Assembly (NCBI GenBank): GCA_023512835.1
Contig: CM042084.1
Span: 52,677,531-52,741,530 of the forward strand
Direction: 5' to 3'
Length of the DNA: 64,000 nt
Origin: Taxillus chinensis
Lineage: Eukaryota; Streptophyta; Magnoliopsida; Santalales; Loranthaceae
Numbering within the stretch: the first letter of the stretch is position 1; every line of letters begins with the position of its first letter. The position numbers were made by a program, and so were the translations under genes. The notes beneath the pieces were generated by a model. It ran no database searches, was not told where the DNA came from, and saw nothing but the letters and a program-made list of their open reading frames with translations. Positions 1-12,207 of the stretch are shown here, piece after piece.

Positions 1-822
1 ACATGTTTGGTAATATGCCTGTGTGGCTGGACTTGTGATTTGGTGTATGTATGCATGCTAGGTGTTTGTTCTATTGCCTGAATGGCTGGGTTTGTGCACT
101 TGTGAACGGGTGCACACCAAGTGTTTGGTTTTATGCTTAAGTGACCGTAGTGTGTGTTGTGAGCATGACTGTGGTATCTGGCCTGAAGAGGCGGTTAAAT
201 TACTTTACCTGAGAGGCGGTTAAACCAGTGGCCTAAAGAGGCGGTTAAACTACTTTGCCTGAGAGGCGGTTAAATCAGTGGCCTGAAGAGGCGGTTAAAT
301 TACTTGCTTGAGATGTGGTTTGTTAGCCAGTGTGGCTGGGGCTGAGGTTACGCCCGCTTGTGTGGAATGCTTTATTTTTTCCTAATCGCCACGTTACTAT
401 ACCTTGCACATGCATGTAGCCGCTAGGAACATGGGAAGGGTTGGGGGAGACTTGATCCCTACCGAGCCGTGGTTGCTCACCCCCCTACTTGTTTGCTTGT
501 TTTTCGGGGACTTACAGGCGTTGGGTGGATACACCAAGGTGGAAGACCATCTTCATTTTATTTGTTCACTTCAGTGATGTAATTTCTTAATTTATGTAAC
601 CCCAAGGGGGGAAATGTACTAAGGGAATTGAATTGTAGTAAGGAACATGGTTGGATTGTGAACCTTAAATGTTTGAAATTAAATAAAGATGTGGCTTGTT
701 TGATTTATTGTAATTGTTAGACTTGTTGTGTGACATCCAGTAATCCAACCTCGTTGCCCTCCGTGTGGGTGAATGGGGAGTCACGTACTGGTTTCCCCGA
801 GTCGGAAATCCGGGGCGTGACA
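1..822 (+). repeat. 3' part of a Tekay-type LTR (family B), running in from the left edge
   Basis: The stretch matches the right half of the complete family B LTR at 55796-57509 in the same orientation. It has the GTGTGGCTGG-rich region, the TTGGGGGAGACTTGATCCCTACC-like block near 447, the CCAAGGTGGAAGACCA block near 532, and the terminal GGGGCGTGACA ending at 822. No primer binding site follows, so this is a solo LTR or a 3' LTR rather than a 5' LTR. Its start lies outside the window. No coding sequence is present. Confidence 0.85.
180..306. repeat. Tandem repeat GCCTGA(A)GAGGCGGTTAAA in LTR B
   Basis: Five imperfect units of about 25 bases, each with the core GAGGCGGTTAAA. The same core recurs in the B copies at 16017-16080 and 46551-46680 (reverse strand), but the unit number and degree of homogenisation differ between copies. 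Confidence 0.8.
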
Positions 823-1089
823 AGCTAGCTCTGAGCAAAGTGTCGAGCAGGAGTCTCGTACGAGTGTAGCGTTGAGCATAGTTTCAAGCGTCTCAAGTAG
901 GGTGTCTCGAGCGGTTGGGCGTGGGCAATTCTAGTGCGGTTCTAGTTTCATCTGGACTGGACCATTTACATTGTAATTATTATGCCACACTTAAATTACA
1001 ATGTAAATAAGAAAATACCCCCTATTTGGATTCAAAGAAAATACTAGAAAATCAAATTCTCACTCCTTCAAAATGTGAAAAATGAAAAT
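823..1089 (+). repeat. Left part of a Tekay A-like LTR (LTR E), 5' end missing
   Basis: Bases 950-1089 match the middle of the A LTR (31560-31690): the ATTTACATTGTAA hairpin, TTTGGATTCAAAGAAAATACTAG and CTTCAAAATGTGAAAA. The match breaks at 1090, where a Tat LTR begins, and resumes at 4563. The TGTAA start of the LTR is absent, so it was lost or lies to the left of the family B LTR that ends at 822. Confidence 0.65.
964..1008. other. Perfect 13-bp inverted repeat (hairpin) in LTR E
   Basis: Arm ATTTACATTGTAA at 964-976 and its exact reverse complement at 996-1008, with a 19-base loop. The same arms occur in every A LTR copy: 7866-7878/7908-7920, 31569-31581/31611-31623 and 39401-39413/39443-39455. 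Confidence 0.8.
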
Positions 1090-4000
1090 TGCGATCACCG
1101 GATTCCGTCTATGAGGAAAACCGCTTTTGAAGTATGATTCCCCTCAACCTTCATCCGAGTGGTGATGAAAAATTAGAATCACCACCAAATGTTTTTGGGG
1201 TGCGGCTAGTCACATAAAAGAAAATTAATTTATACCGCTAAGGATGGGCTCTGAAGTTGGTTACGCGTGAAAAAGAATTAGCACCCCTACAATGCCCTTT
1301 CGGTACCTATCTTAAGAGTTAGAGGTTTCTAACTTGTTTTAACTATTTGACCTAAAGTTAACTAGCCTAAAGGCAATATTAAATTTCTCATTGCCTAAAA
1401 GTCTACTATTTATTTTCCTATATCATTTGTTGAAATGAAATTAAATTCAATTTGTCCTAAACATCTAAAGAAAGTCCTAACAATTTAATTTTTCCATTTT
1501 TTGTTTTTACATTATTTGTTAACGTTGAAAATTAAGCTCAATTTATCCTAAACATCTAAAGGAAATTCTATAGTTTAAGTTATCTAAAGTAGAAGAACCA
1601 AAGTAAAATTAATTCTAAGTTCTAAATTAAATGCTTCCAGTGACACTAAGAGTAAAAAGAAATGGTAAAACAAAGAAATTAAGTGTTGAAAAGCCAAAAT
1701 GTTTGAAAAGATTTTTTGTTTGAAAGCCCAAAATGTTTAAAAAGCCCAAGTATTTGAAAATGTTATATTTTGATTTGGTTTTTGGTTTTTTTTTTTGCTT
1801 TTTTTTTTTTTTTTTGTTTTGCTTTTTTTTTGTTTTTTAAGAAAATAGGCATTTTTTAACACTTGTCTTTGTTTCCTTTTTTCTTTTCATTTTTTTAAGA
1901 AAACACCTTTGTTTTTTAACACACATTTTTATTTTATTATTTTTTTCTTTGAGAAATAATGAAAATAAACACATATGTGTAGTGTGTGATGGTGTCATCC
2001 ATAAAATAAAAAAAACTAACTCTTTTTTTCTTTCTTTTTTCTCTTTTTTTTTCTTGCCCTCTTCTTCTCTTCACTTTTTTTTTTTACTATACCTGATTTG
2101 ATTTACAGATTACAAGTATTAGGTTACAAGACCCATGATTACATAATTTCAAATGGCCTAAAACTAACATTTATCCTAAGGCTAAAGGAAAAATAAAACA
2201 AAATAAAATTACATAGACCTTGCCACACCAGAAAAGCCATAAGAATAAGACTTACCACTCGTAACACACCATCAGTAAGCAAGCAAGCACTACTCAACGT
2301 GAAGGACGCATGCCAAACAACAAGTTGAGGTTCTTGACCAGACAGTGAACAAAATAAAATAAAAAGACATTGTTTGGATACCAACCAAAAGGCAAGGAGC
2401 AGTAACAAGGACATACACCAGTGAACCCGTGCAAACATAGATTAGACATACCCTTCTTTATTCTCAGCCCGACAACTAGAGAGGACACGGCAAAGAAAAT
2501 ACACTCGGAACGTTGTCCCCAGCAGTGGAGAATGATAAAAAAAACGGTTAAAGACTCAACCAGATGGTCTTTTTCTTTTCTGGGATAGTGAGAAAGAAAA
2601 ACTAAAGGAAAGAGCCAAAAAGGTGTAACATTCTTTTGCTTTGAAAACTATGTCTTTCCATGCTTCAGCATAAACCTCAGGTACCAAAGAAGAAAGGCAT
2701 TCACGCAGATGTAGTTCTATTGTTGTTGTTGTTGTTTTTTTTTTTTTGTTTTTGGTAAACACAAACTAGCAAGCAACGCTCAAGGAAACATAATTCGAAC
2801 CAAACAGGAAAGAAAATAACTCAGAGCAACAGAAATCAGGGGAGGGAGTAGCAGGTAACAGGCCACAAGCAGAGAAAACACAATACTTTCCTTCCTCCCT
2901 CTATTGTTACTGTGTTTTATTCCGTTTTGTTTTTTGTTTTTTTTTGAAAACACGTTATTGCGAGTATACAGCACAAATGAAAATATGAGAACGAATGGAC
3001 CAAACGAAAAACAGAACAAAGTCCATCTTAAACACGACAAGCAACGCGGAGACAACAAGGACAACGACCAACAATACAAATACAGAGGCTAATCATCATC
3101 ACGAAGCAGGAAAAGCATGGTGGGAAAATAGGTAATAGAAAATAAAACAAAACAAAACAAGACCAACCACTCTTCTTCTTCTCCAAACGCGCTCTTTAAA
3201 TGGGCTGGGCGTTTTCCTCTTTACTAGTCGGATGTCGTGGGATGCTGGGTTGTCTTCGCAGGGGCTGTTTGGGAAGGCACAATGAATTAGACGACAGTGG
3301 CGGTAGAGGACCTCTGTATCGTTTTTTGGGGAGGTGGTGCTTCGTGGGAGCGGACCAGGGATACTCCACACCGGCCGGCGGAATGATTTCCGTCTAGGGG
3401 AGCGGGGCTCTCTGTACAGAGCTGGGAGGAGACAGAGGGTGGAGGAAGGAGAGGGATTTTTTTTGTACCTTTTTTTGTTTCGATCCAAGAGGGAGAGAGC
3501 TCCTTTGCAGTAGATCGGCCATGGGGATTATATAGGGGATGGAGTTTAGGGTTTGAAGCTCGATTTGGGGCGGCGAGAATTTGGTTTGGAGATGGGTTCG
3601 GCGTGGTCCGTCATTCGGCTTGGGTGGGGGGCCTTGGCTTGGGTAGAACAAGGCATGGCGTGTCTGTAGCAGGCAGGGCATGGTAGAAGAAGATGTGGCC
3701 GGATGCACAGTGGTCCTCTGACGCCATGGCCGGGCGTGGGAGGAAAAGGATCTGTGTCGCTGCACTCTGCGTCGCGTGAGAGAGACGGGAGAGATGAGAG
3801 AGGGTTGACTATTTTTTGCTTTTATTTGTTTTGTTTTGTTTTTTCCTTAAGCCATAAGAAGAAGATGTGGATCGAGATAGGTGAAAAAAAGAATAGGGTG
3901 ACGGGAAGGGTTGGATTTTTTGTTTTTTGGTTTTTGGTTTTTTTTTTTTTGTTTTTTTTTCATTTTAACTAATGTTTTTGGGTTTCTGATATCGGTAAGG

Positions 4001-4562
4001 TGATTCGGATTTCAAAAATTCTTGAAAAATAATTTTTGAACTCGGGGCGTTGTGATGAACGTCTCATGTTATTTTTATTTTAAAATAATTTTATTTTCAC
4101 GCTAAGCCTGTACTGCGATTATTTATTAGCGAAAAACATAATTTTTGATTTTTATTGAAAAAGGCCCCATGAGCGAATATATACAGTATATGTCAAAATT
4201 CTTAGAACGACGAGTAAGATAAGATTATGAGATTCATGACCTGATTCAGAGTGCCATTTGGAAAATCAATTACTGTTTTGACCCCCCCCCACCGGCGGCT
4301 CGAATGCCGCTTTGACCATATCTTCTTCGTTTAACCTCAGATTTGAGCGCAGTCAATGGCATTGCTCCTCAAATTTGATTTTCTATCACCCAAGACTAAC
4401 TTTTTGGCATTTGAAGGCTGGTTGAATAACTTCTTGACATCGGGCATTTGTGACTCAACGGTTGCGACTCATCGTCCTACAAAAATTCCACAAACCAAGG
4501 CGGCATTGAAGAAAAATGAATTTGATGAAATGTGTCCAACCCGAAAAAAATAGGATCCAACA
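1090..4562 (-). repeat. Tat-type solo LTR inserted in LTR E
   Basis: On the plus strand it begins TGCGATCACCGGATTCCG, matching the edge of the LTR at 41426 (TGTCATCACTGGTTTTCG). It ends TCCAACCCG...GGATCCAACA, matching that LTR's other edge at 44091. Shared inner blocks include the GTTACGCGTG...AGCACCCCTA...GCCCTTTCGGTA block near 1260-1310. Transcription sense is minus, with a TATATAA-like box on the minus strand at about 3525-3535. A GC-rich leader region lies at 3190-3800 and poly-T tracts at 1780-2090. Flanks are AAAAT on the left and GGAAT on the right, so a target duplication is at best imperfect. The long interior has no convincing protein. Confidence 0.7.
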
Positions 4563-5489
4563 GGAATTAGTGCAAAATCCTAGGAAATTCCAGTTTTGGT
4601 CCGAGGTGACCATTTATGCACCTAGGTTAGACCTCTCAGAAAAATCCCCAAAAATCATATTATTTTAGTTATAATATGGGGAACCAATGCCGCGACTTTT
4701 TATTTCAAAAAAATAACTTCTACGAAAATCCTTTCTCTTAGTCAAGACATGATGATAGATTTGTGAAGACCGACCTCGTTACGGAGAGAGTATGTGAACC
4801 CTAGTGGTCATATAGGCCTGCGAGGCTTCCTTGTTAAGCCTAGGAGGCTACTGTTGAGGGCTTGGGAGGCGAGATTTGTTTAGATCCTAAGAGGCTACTA
4901 TGCTTGAGAGGTAATACTGTGCCTAAGATACAATATTGTTCCTGAGAGGCAATGCTGTTCCCGAGGGGCAATACTGGGGGGGGGGGGGGGGGCAACATGG
5001 TGCTTGAGAGGCAATGTTTGTGACCTGGGAGGCTTTCTCTGTATTTGAATGTGTGTGTACATGATTGAGTTGGTATTGTATATGTAGTATTACACAAGCA
5101 CATGCGTACACTAGTTTATGAGTTGGGATGGGTCGGGGAGACATGATCCCTATTGAGCTATGATTGCTCAACCCTCCTATTGTGTTTGTTTTTGTGTGTT
5201 TTAGGTGCCTACAGGAGCTATGAGGTACACCCAAGGTGGAAACTTTGTTTGTGTGTTTACTATATTGAATTGTAATGATATGATGTAACCCTTTAAAGGG
5301 AGAAACATGTATGTATGTGTGTTTGTACCGTGGATTGAAATGAGATTTCTGTATATGCGTGCCATAGTTTAGGTATGACACTTGTGCTAAGGTCCCTTTC
5401 TCGATGTTATCACCAACCTCTTGTCCCTTCGAGTGCGGGCATGGGGCCTCACTAACCAGTTTCTACGAGTCAGAAATCCGGAGCGTGAC
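4563..5489 (+). repeat. Right part of LTR E, Tekay-type
   Basis: It continues the A-like sequence interrupted at 1089 (CTCAGAAAAATCCCCAAAAATCAT, then GGGGAACCAATGCCGCGAC). It then shows the general Tekay LTR end: the GGGGAGACATGATCCCTATTGAGC block near 5136, CCAAGGTGGAA near 5233 and the terminal GGAGCGTGACA at 5489. A G-run of 17 or more bases lies near 4976-4992. An in-frame minus-strand stretch here is only a shadow of GC-rich LTR sequence. Confidence 0.7.
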
Positions 5490-6320
5490 ACCCAAGACAT
5501 GCAATTAAATCAATTAGGATTATTTGATTTTCAATACTATCCCATTTAAATTAATTGATTAGGATAATATGGGCAAGTGAGATTTCTTCTTTTCCAAGCA
5601 TTGCAAATTTATTTTTCCCCTTTTTAATTTTGGATGCATCTGGAGGCCTTGATAGGAAAGGAGAAAATCACAAAGGAGATTTCTGAGTAATCATTAATGA
5701 GGAATCCGAATAATCGCTGAAGCATCATTGATGCGGAAATAAAGGAATCCTGATTATCACTCGAGCTGAATAGGAATCCAGATTATCACTAATGCGGAGT
5801 ATTCCAAATCATTGAAAGATAATCCACACGAGTGGGAAGGCAATCCAAATCAAAGATGGTTCAGATCCCTTATTTCGTGCTAAAGAATAGCTCAAATTCC
5901 TTACTCCGTATTACTGGAGGCTTAGTCTGAATCAATGGAAGGCTCAAATCCTTACTCTGTGCTAAGGTTCCTTATTCTAGATCAGCTTTAGCTCGGATTT
6001 GACCTGATAATCTGGATTTGACTTGATGATCCGGATTTTGACCTTGATGCTCATGATTTGACCTGATGATTTGGATTTTGACCAAGGGCACTGACAGTCT
6101 TTTCACAAGTTAGACCTTTTATGACCAAAACTATTTTGGCCATAACTTCCTCATTTTTAAGCTGAAATTGAGCACAGTTAAGTGCGTTAGTCTCTGAATT
6201 TCATCCTCTATCCTTTGGTGTTGGCCTTGGGGCATCTTGAGGTTTTAGAAGTGACCCTCCGCTTTAGGCTTCGTTATTGAGTTTGGTTGTAATATAACCC
6301 AATCAAAATGGGGTATAACA
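5490..6320 (-). repeat. Terminal part of a third Tat-type LTR (3' LTR of a minus-strand Tat element)
   Basis: Bases 6130-6320 align with 4310-4562 of the Tat solo LTR (GGCCATAACTTCCTCATTTTTAAGC against GACCATATCTTCTTCGTTTAACC) and end AAAATGGGGTATAACA. This edge is followed by a polypurine tract on the minus strand, so it marks the start of a 3' LTR of an element lying to the right. Bases 5898-5910 carry TCCTTACTCCGTA, the motif shared with other families. The rest of this LTR was displaced by LTR E or lies outside the window. Confidence 0.65.
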
Positions 6321-6335
6321 GCTTTCCCTCTTTGT
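6321..6335 (-). other. Polypurine tract of the left Tat element
   Basis: The minus strand reads ACAAAGAGGGAAAGC immediately before the LTR start TGTTATACCCC. This fits the primer for plus-strand DNA synthesis. The same arrangement is at 44092-44106, including the following GTATACAAA-type inverted repeat. Confidence 0.7.
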
Positions 6336-6529
6336 GCATCATTTGTATACAAATGATTTCCAAAGATAAGTAGATATCCATTTTGATGGGTTAGATCTCC
6401 TTAGTCTTTTCCATAAGAGTTGATTCATTAAGGCTGGGCATTGCTGTGAGATCGAGATTGTATTGAAGGCTTAAGAGAGCTGAGGTGACATCTTGAGTTT
6501 AGTAGAGATGGATTCTAGATCCAAAAGGA

Positions 6530-6799
6530 GAATAACCTTTACAATCTTGGTGGTAAAATGACGTCCTGGGTCAAAATGGTCAGCTTCTAGGGTTGAGGTA
6601 AGACATATAAGGTTGAACCTGAAGGTGGGATCTAGGACCAAAACGACATCTTGGGTGGCTAAAAAAACAGCTTCTAGGGCTAAGGTAAGACGTCTAAGGT
6701 TGAACCTGGAGGTGGCATCTAGGGCCAAAACGACATCTTGGGTCGATAAGAAACAACTTTTAAGATTGAGGTAAGACATCTAGGGTCAAACATGAATGT
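6530..6799. repeat. 87-bp tandem repeat in the Tat 3' region, left part
   Basis: Three units of roughly 87 bases share CCAAAACGACATCTTGGGT, CAGCTTCTAGGG and GAGGTAAGACATCTA blocks. A fourth unit continues at 9018 beyond the inserted solo LTR. Tandem repeats between pol and the 3' LTR are typical of Tat elements. Confidence 0.75.
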
Positions 6800-9017
6800 T
6801 GTCACACCCCCAAATTCCAGGGAACCCGGAACTAGGAACATGACTTCCCCTTGCCCGCACCCGAAAGGTCAAGGGGTTGGTGACTAGCACCAATAGAGAC
6901 TACAGCGCGGGTGCTGTCTCAAATATGCAACCCTATACAATCATACATCAAGGGTAATCCTGTACTTTTCCATACATCATCATGCATACAATAAGTCAAA
7001 CAGTCATACAGATATCACATCACAAACAAGATGCAAATATAATCGTCCACGAACCCATGTCCGGGATACAAACATAATACAATACACAATACGTAATACG
7101 GTATTGTATCATACATCAGAGTAGTGGGCACGTCCTCCTCGAAGAAAGTCCTCCACTAGTCTCGGGTCATACCTGAAAAAGGTAAACAACAAGTAGGAGT
7201 GAGCGACAAGCTCAGTAGGTGACCTCAACACTCCACATCATGCAGACATACAAGTCTATACTACATGCTCTGTGTACTCGTGCACTGTGTAGTGTGCAAA
7301 ATCATCAGGACTCAGCCTGCAAACAAACATCAAGACCTAGCTGCACGAGCTCAACGGCTCAACTCAGGCCTTAGCTTGTCCATAGCGCAATATGCCCGGC
7401 CACAGTCGCCACACAGGCCTGCCATCGGTGCATATGCCTGCCACGTCAACCACATAGCACCATCGGTGCATCACGGTGAGAACCCAAACAAGTCATGGAG
7501 TCCATGCCCCAATACCTCACACCAACATACTAACATGAGTATGGCATGTCATTCTCAACATTTCCTTTGGAACTGTAGCCAATCTTCACAAGTAAATCCT
7601 CAATCCTTGAGTTATGAAGGAAGTACCCATATCAACTATTTTCTTGAAATCAAAAGTCCCGGCATTGGGTTCCCATATCATAAATAAGATAATCTGATTT
7701 TTGGGGATTTTCCTGAGATGTCTAACCCCACTTTCCAAAAATTCACCACTACGAACTTTTGGGTTTTTCCGAGATTTTACACTAAAACCCAATTTTCACA
7801 TTTTGAAAGAGTGGAATTAATTTTTCTAGTATTTTTCTTTGAATCCAAATGTGGGATATTTCGTTATTTACATTGTAACTTAAGTATAATACTTGAGGCA
7901 TAATGGTTTACAATGTAAATGTCCAGTGCAGTGCAGTTGCACTGCTGCGGAACACTGTTGTGGATTGAAGCTGCGGATCATTGCTGCGGATTTGATGCTA
8001 CGGATTTGATGCTGCGGACTGATGCTACGGATCACTGCTCCTGATCCGGACTATTGATCCAGACTAACTACACCGGACTACTAATCCGGACTAACTCCTC
8101 CGGACTACCGATCCGGACTAACTCCTCTGGACAACCGATCCGGACTAACTCCTCCGGACCATCGATCTGGACTAACTCCTCCGGACGAAGCTGCTGACTC
8201 CATAGCTGCTGACTACGAACTTTGACCTTACAGTTCGCCCAGGGTACTGTTCATTATCGTTTTTGCCCTGGTTTTCATCTGGAATCAACCCAGCAACCCC
8301 CTATGCACTCACAAACACGCGTTTTACTAAACAGAGTACCAAATTACGTACCCAAACTGATATAAATCAGTTCCTAACCACGATTTTATGATAAATCATC
8401 ATATCTAACCCCAAAATTGGGTTTCCCCCAAAACTTAGGGTTCATGCTCAAATTCATAATTCATGATAATTTCACGCATATTCCAAGACGGAATCGAGAT
8501 AAGAGGTTCAAGGACACCTACCTGGAAGATTATTTGCGATCCACGAGCTCCAATCGCCCCAAAATCGCCAAGAAAGCTCTTCACGCTCTTCACCTTCTCT
8601 CTCTCTCTCTCTCTTGCTCAAACACGCATGCACCAATAATTGGCAATTAAATAGATAAGGCAGTTCTTAATTATATATATACTATTGCCAATAATTGGCC
8701 TCCCAAAGAATAATTGATCCGAACGCAATAATTGACCTCCCGAGGTCACGAACTCCAAATTGAGCCCAATTATCGTCAAAATGCTCGAAATGATGAGCAC
8801 AATCTGTTCAGATATTATTACACCCAAATGACTCGCCTAAATGCAAAGTCAACCAATAAACCCCGAAAAGTCAACAATCGGGTCAAACGGGGCCCCGACT
8901 GGAATCGGGCCCAAGTACGGTCAAAATGCTCACATCGACGATTACACTACCGTCCAGGATAGTTGCATTCCCATAGAATGACTATCTCTCAAAACAACCC
9001 AAATACGAGTCTTTACA
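6800..9017 (-). repeat. Solo LTR, Tekay family A, with 5-bp target duplication AATGT
   Basis: The reverse complement runs from TGTAAAGACTC (9017) to GGGGGTGTGACA (6800) and matches both LTRs of the complete A element (30499-32756 and 38270-40590) over its whole length. The flanks 6795-6799 and 9018-9022 are both AATGT, which fixes the boundaries. It splits a Tat 3' tandem repeat. It contains the conserved hairpin (7866-7920), degenerate AGTCCGGATCAGT repeats (about 8040-8190), and a TATATATA box on the minus strand near 8672 followed by a GA-rich leader. Small open frames here recur in the other A LTRs but show no protein family. Confidence 0.95.
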
Positions 9018-9105
9018 AATGTAGCATCTAGGGCCAAAATGACATCTTGGGTCAATAGGAAACAACTTCTAGGATCGAGGTAAGACATCTAGGGTCAAAC
9101 CTAAA
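9018..9105. repeat. Fourth unit of the 87-bp Tat tandem repeat
   Basis: It resumes GCATCTAGGGCCAAAATGACATC directly after the AATGT target duplication and ends GTCAAACCTAAAC. This shows that the A solo LTR landed inside the repeat array. Confidence 0.8.
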
Positions 9106-10777
9106 CAAAAAAAGATCCAGGTAGAGAGTAGTGTTAGAGTGTATTGCTTTTCAAAGAAATATATTTAAATAAAATAAATTAAAATAGAAAAAATAAAAGC
9201 AAGGTAAGAATTGCCCTAATAGAGAACACTACACATTTAGCCCAAATATCTAAAATGCTTTTTAACAAACAATTAGGATATTACGAGAGTGTGTTCGAGT
9301 TTATGATAAGATAAAATGGTATTATTAATGTACTATTAATAATCTTTAATAGTAATAGTATTATAGTACTATTTCATAAAAATCATTAACATTTTTGGTT
9401 TGCATTGGAATACTATTTGCAATTGGACTAATATTTCTATTTTTTTTAATATAATAATTCATTTAAGTTGCACATTTATAATTCAACTTGCACATTCCAA
9501 AGGATATCAAAATAAGGGTAAAAATAAATAACTTTATAATATGATTCAGGACAATAAAGGAGTATGAAAATATTTATTCGTAAGTATATTGTGTAGGTAA
9601 TTCACGTAAGAATATCTTTTTTGCTATTAAAATGGTAAGAATAAATAATTTTTAATAATAATAATACAATAGCAGTGAATTTATTTTCTGTGCAATTTAC
9701 TTATACAATGCACATGCATGTAGTATTATTTATAAAGTATTTAACACGTAATAAGATTATTAATAATATTTTGCGAATAAATATTATTTTAACATAAAAT
9801 TATTAATGCCAAGGATAATTAGGGGTGTTGCTAGATACAACCGGCGTTGCAATATCTTTACGTTTTTGGCTGGCATGGAATAGACCACATCAGCGTATTA
9901 TGCCACGCACGATGCAACATTACTCAAGACTAATGCTCGATTCGAAACCACAAGCAGGCATTTCTTCCAAGTTCAAGCTAATATTGAGCATATAGCATCA
10001 CTGACACAAAACAACATTTATGCCAACCTCGATGCTACTCGAGTCTATGCTCGACCAAGTCTCTCTTATATATGTTTCTCCTAGTATGTGGCACAATGAC
10101 CATCTCCCTCTTATTGGCCGGGTTTTGTTGCTACACAAGAACAATCCATCAATGGGTGACACATTGACCATCTGCCCCCTTACGACATAGCCAATTAGTT
10201 GATTGTTGTTGGAGTATGTGGCTCATATAGGGTGTATGAGAGATACTAGTAGAAGGCCGGGCAAGCGAGTGGAGCGCTTTGGAGTGAGGGAAGCAGAGCG
10301 ACCGAACGGAGCGGCATGGAACGAAAAAAAAACGTAAATCCTAGTGATGTATTGCAGTTGAGAATAATAAAACAGAAACGCCGTCTCTCTCCCGTGGACG
10401 TATCCGATTTTGGGGAACCACGTAAATTCTGTGTTCTTGTGCAAGTGTGCGTGTGTGTCGATCTACGTTTTACAATTGTTTTTTTAAAAAAATTGATCTT
10501 TGACAAAAAAAAAACGTAATTTATTAAGTTGTCATTTGATTTGTGATGATCTGAGTTTCCGTCGGGCAAGAGGAGAGAGATGGTCAGTTTGGTAGTGCTT
10601 CTAAGAGACTGCTCCTACTTATAAGCAGAAGTAGTAAAATATATTTAATAAATGTAAAAAATACTTATAAAAAAAAGTTTATAATTTCTTTTGTTAAAAA
10701 TCAAAAATAATTTAAAGTGATGACTTTTTAAGAAAAATTTAAAAATAGCCTTTCGAACCCAATTGCATGCTCCGCAT
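9106..10777. other. AT-rich non-coding stretch
   Basis: I see no gene and no recognisable retroelement domain. Most of the stretch is AT-rich with direct TAATA-type repeats (9300-9800). Two pieces stand out: a short GC-rich patch at about 10250-10325 (GGCCGGGCAAGCGAGTGGAG) and a block at 10580-10650 with GCTTCTAAGAGACTGCTCC / ATAAGCAGAAG that resembles the ends of plant small inverted-repeat elements but has no provable boundary. Confidence 0.6.
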
Positions 10778-11523
10778 CAGTGCCGGCCCTGATGGCAAGC
10801 AAGTAAGGTGCTTGCATAGGGCCCCCAAAATTTAGGCCAAAATGGGGCCCCCATTTTATGACTTTACTTTTCAATTTTGGTGTCACTCAACCCAACTCAA
10901 TCTAATATTCACGTGTGTTTGTACAAAAAATAAGCACCCAACACAAATTTTTCAAACATTATAAGCACTCCAGGTATAAAATAAAACATTACCGTTAATT
11001 CTTTTCATGTTTTCTCGATCGATTCTAGCTCCGTTAGCAAATAATGCTCCTAGAAACTCACGTCAAAATGAAATAACATTTTGACATTTAAACATAAAAA
11101 AACATATTTGTCTTAGGTCCAATTTGAGAAGCGCTCATATTATTATTTTTAAAAATTTTATTTTATTAAATGTGTTTATACATATTTATAAATATATAAG
11201 TACATAGTGCATAACCTAATGTCATGCTAATATACATGCTACCTATGCTCTAGTACCCGATAGCCCCCGCCAAACGACCACCAATTCAAGGGTTGACGGT
11301 TGATATTCATGGCGTGTTGGCTTGTGACCCCGCATCTCTTCTCTTCCTCTCCAAACTCCACGCTTGACGTCCCGCTAGTTTTTGCTACTTGGTTGCTACC
11401 TAGTCCTGAAGCCCCTCAGGCTCGCCGTCCTGGTTGTCAATGGATATTTCTCCGCCTGGCTTATTCTATTAGGGCCCCATTTTAATTATCGCCTTGGGCC
11501 CTCTAAATCTCGGGCCGGCCCTG
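10778..11523. mobile_element. Non-autonomous hAT-type DNA transposon, 746 bp
   Basis: The left end is CAGTGCCGGCCCTGA and the right end, read inwards on the other strand, is CAGGGCCGGCCCGAG. Both ends continue into GGGCCCC-rich blocks. The element is flanked by a perfect 8-bp direct repeat CTCCGCAT at 10770-10777 and 11524-11531. Terminal repeats starting CAG and an 8-bp duplication are hallmarks of the hAT superfamily. No transposase is encoded. Confidence 0.93.
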
Positions 11524-12194
11524 CTCCGCATTTGTTCACGCCCATTCTTGTTCCATCGTACTTGCAAATTATCCCCATTTTGGTACTCGTCTTCTAACAA
11601 TAAACAAGCCAATTTGCACTTTTTGTACTAGCAAACTATTTCTAGTGTCTGGGCTCACCTGCTCCGTGTACTAAACTGCAAAAACTATTCTCCACGACAC
11701 GCCAGACCGCAAATATCTTACATCTAATTTGAACATACAGAGGTTGGATTTTAATACTTATATGTGCTACATTAATAGTAGAGCTATTATATTTTTAATA
11801 AGTTTAATTAGAACTAAATTGATAAGGTTTAAGATTTATTGGACTTCGTCTAATAAAAATATAGGTACTAATATGCAGAGATTTATTATTTTTATATTAA
11901 CTGATAGGTCTAATTAGAAATAATAAAAAATTAATTATAATTAACTTTTTATATATATATCTCACGGTTCTAGATCACACACACAAATGTATCCTCTACG
12001 TCTTATCACTAGAGAGAGAGAGGAGGTGATCCTCCAAGGAACTTAGGCGTGTCGATGATTTTGAAGAATTGGTCATTGAGGGTTCAAATCATCTATTAAT
12101 GATCATGGCTGAATCAGATATGCCTTTTTCTGTGTTAATTCTTGATGATTTGACGTAAGGTTTAGTTTTATATTATAGGTTTTAATCCCGTAAG
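11524..12194. other. AT-rich non-coding stretch, possible copia LTR remnant
   Basis: No gene seen. The last 200 bases (GAGAGAGAGAGGAGGTGATCC, GAATCAGATATGCC, ending TTTTAATCCCG) precede a primer-site-like sequence and could be the end of a degenerate copia 5' LTR, but I cannot define its start and the expected CA end is not present. Confidence 0.35.
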
Positions 12195-12207
12195 TGCTAT
12201 CAGAGCC
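12195..12207 (+). other. Primer-binding-site-like sequence of a copia element
   Basis: TGCTATCAGAGCC differs by one base from TGGTATCAGAGCC, the usual complement of the 3' end of initiator tRNA-Met used by plant copia elements. It lies upstream of the copia coding remnant at 17520-19543. Confidence 0.45.

Noticed and set aside
3099..3972. Several overlapping open frames of 65-129 codons on both strands
   Set aside because: They lie in the GC-rich leader part of a Tat LTR, overlap on both strands, and show no protein-family motif.
7265..8962. Recurring 60-140-codon frames that reappear in every A LTR (also 30535-32338, 38306-40171)
   Set aside because: They are conserved because the LTRs are copies; the frames occur on both strands, lack known domains and are broken differently in the copies.
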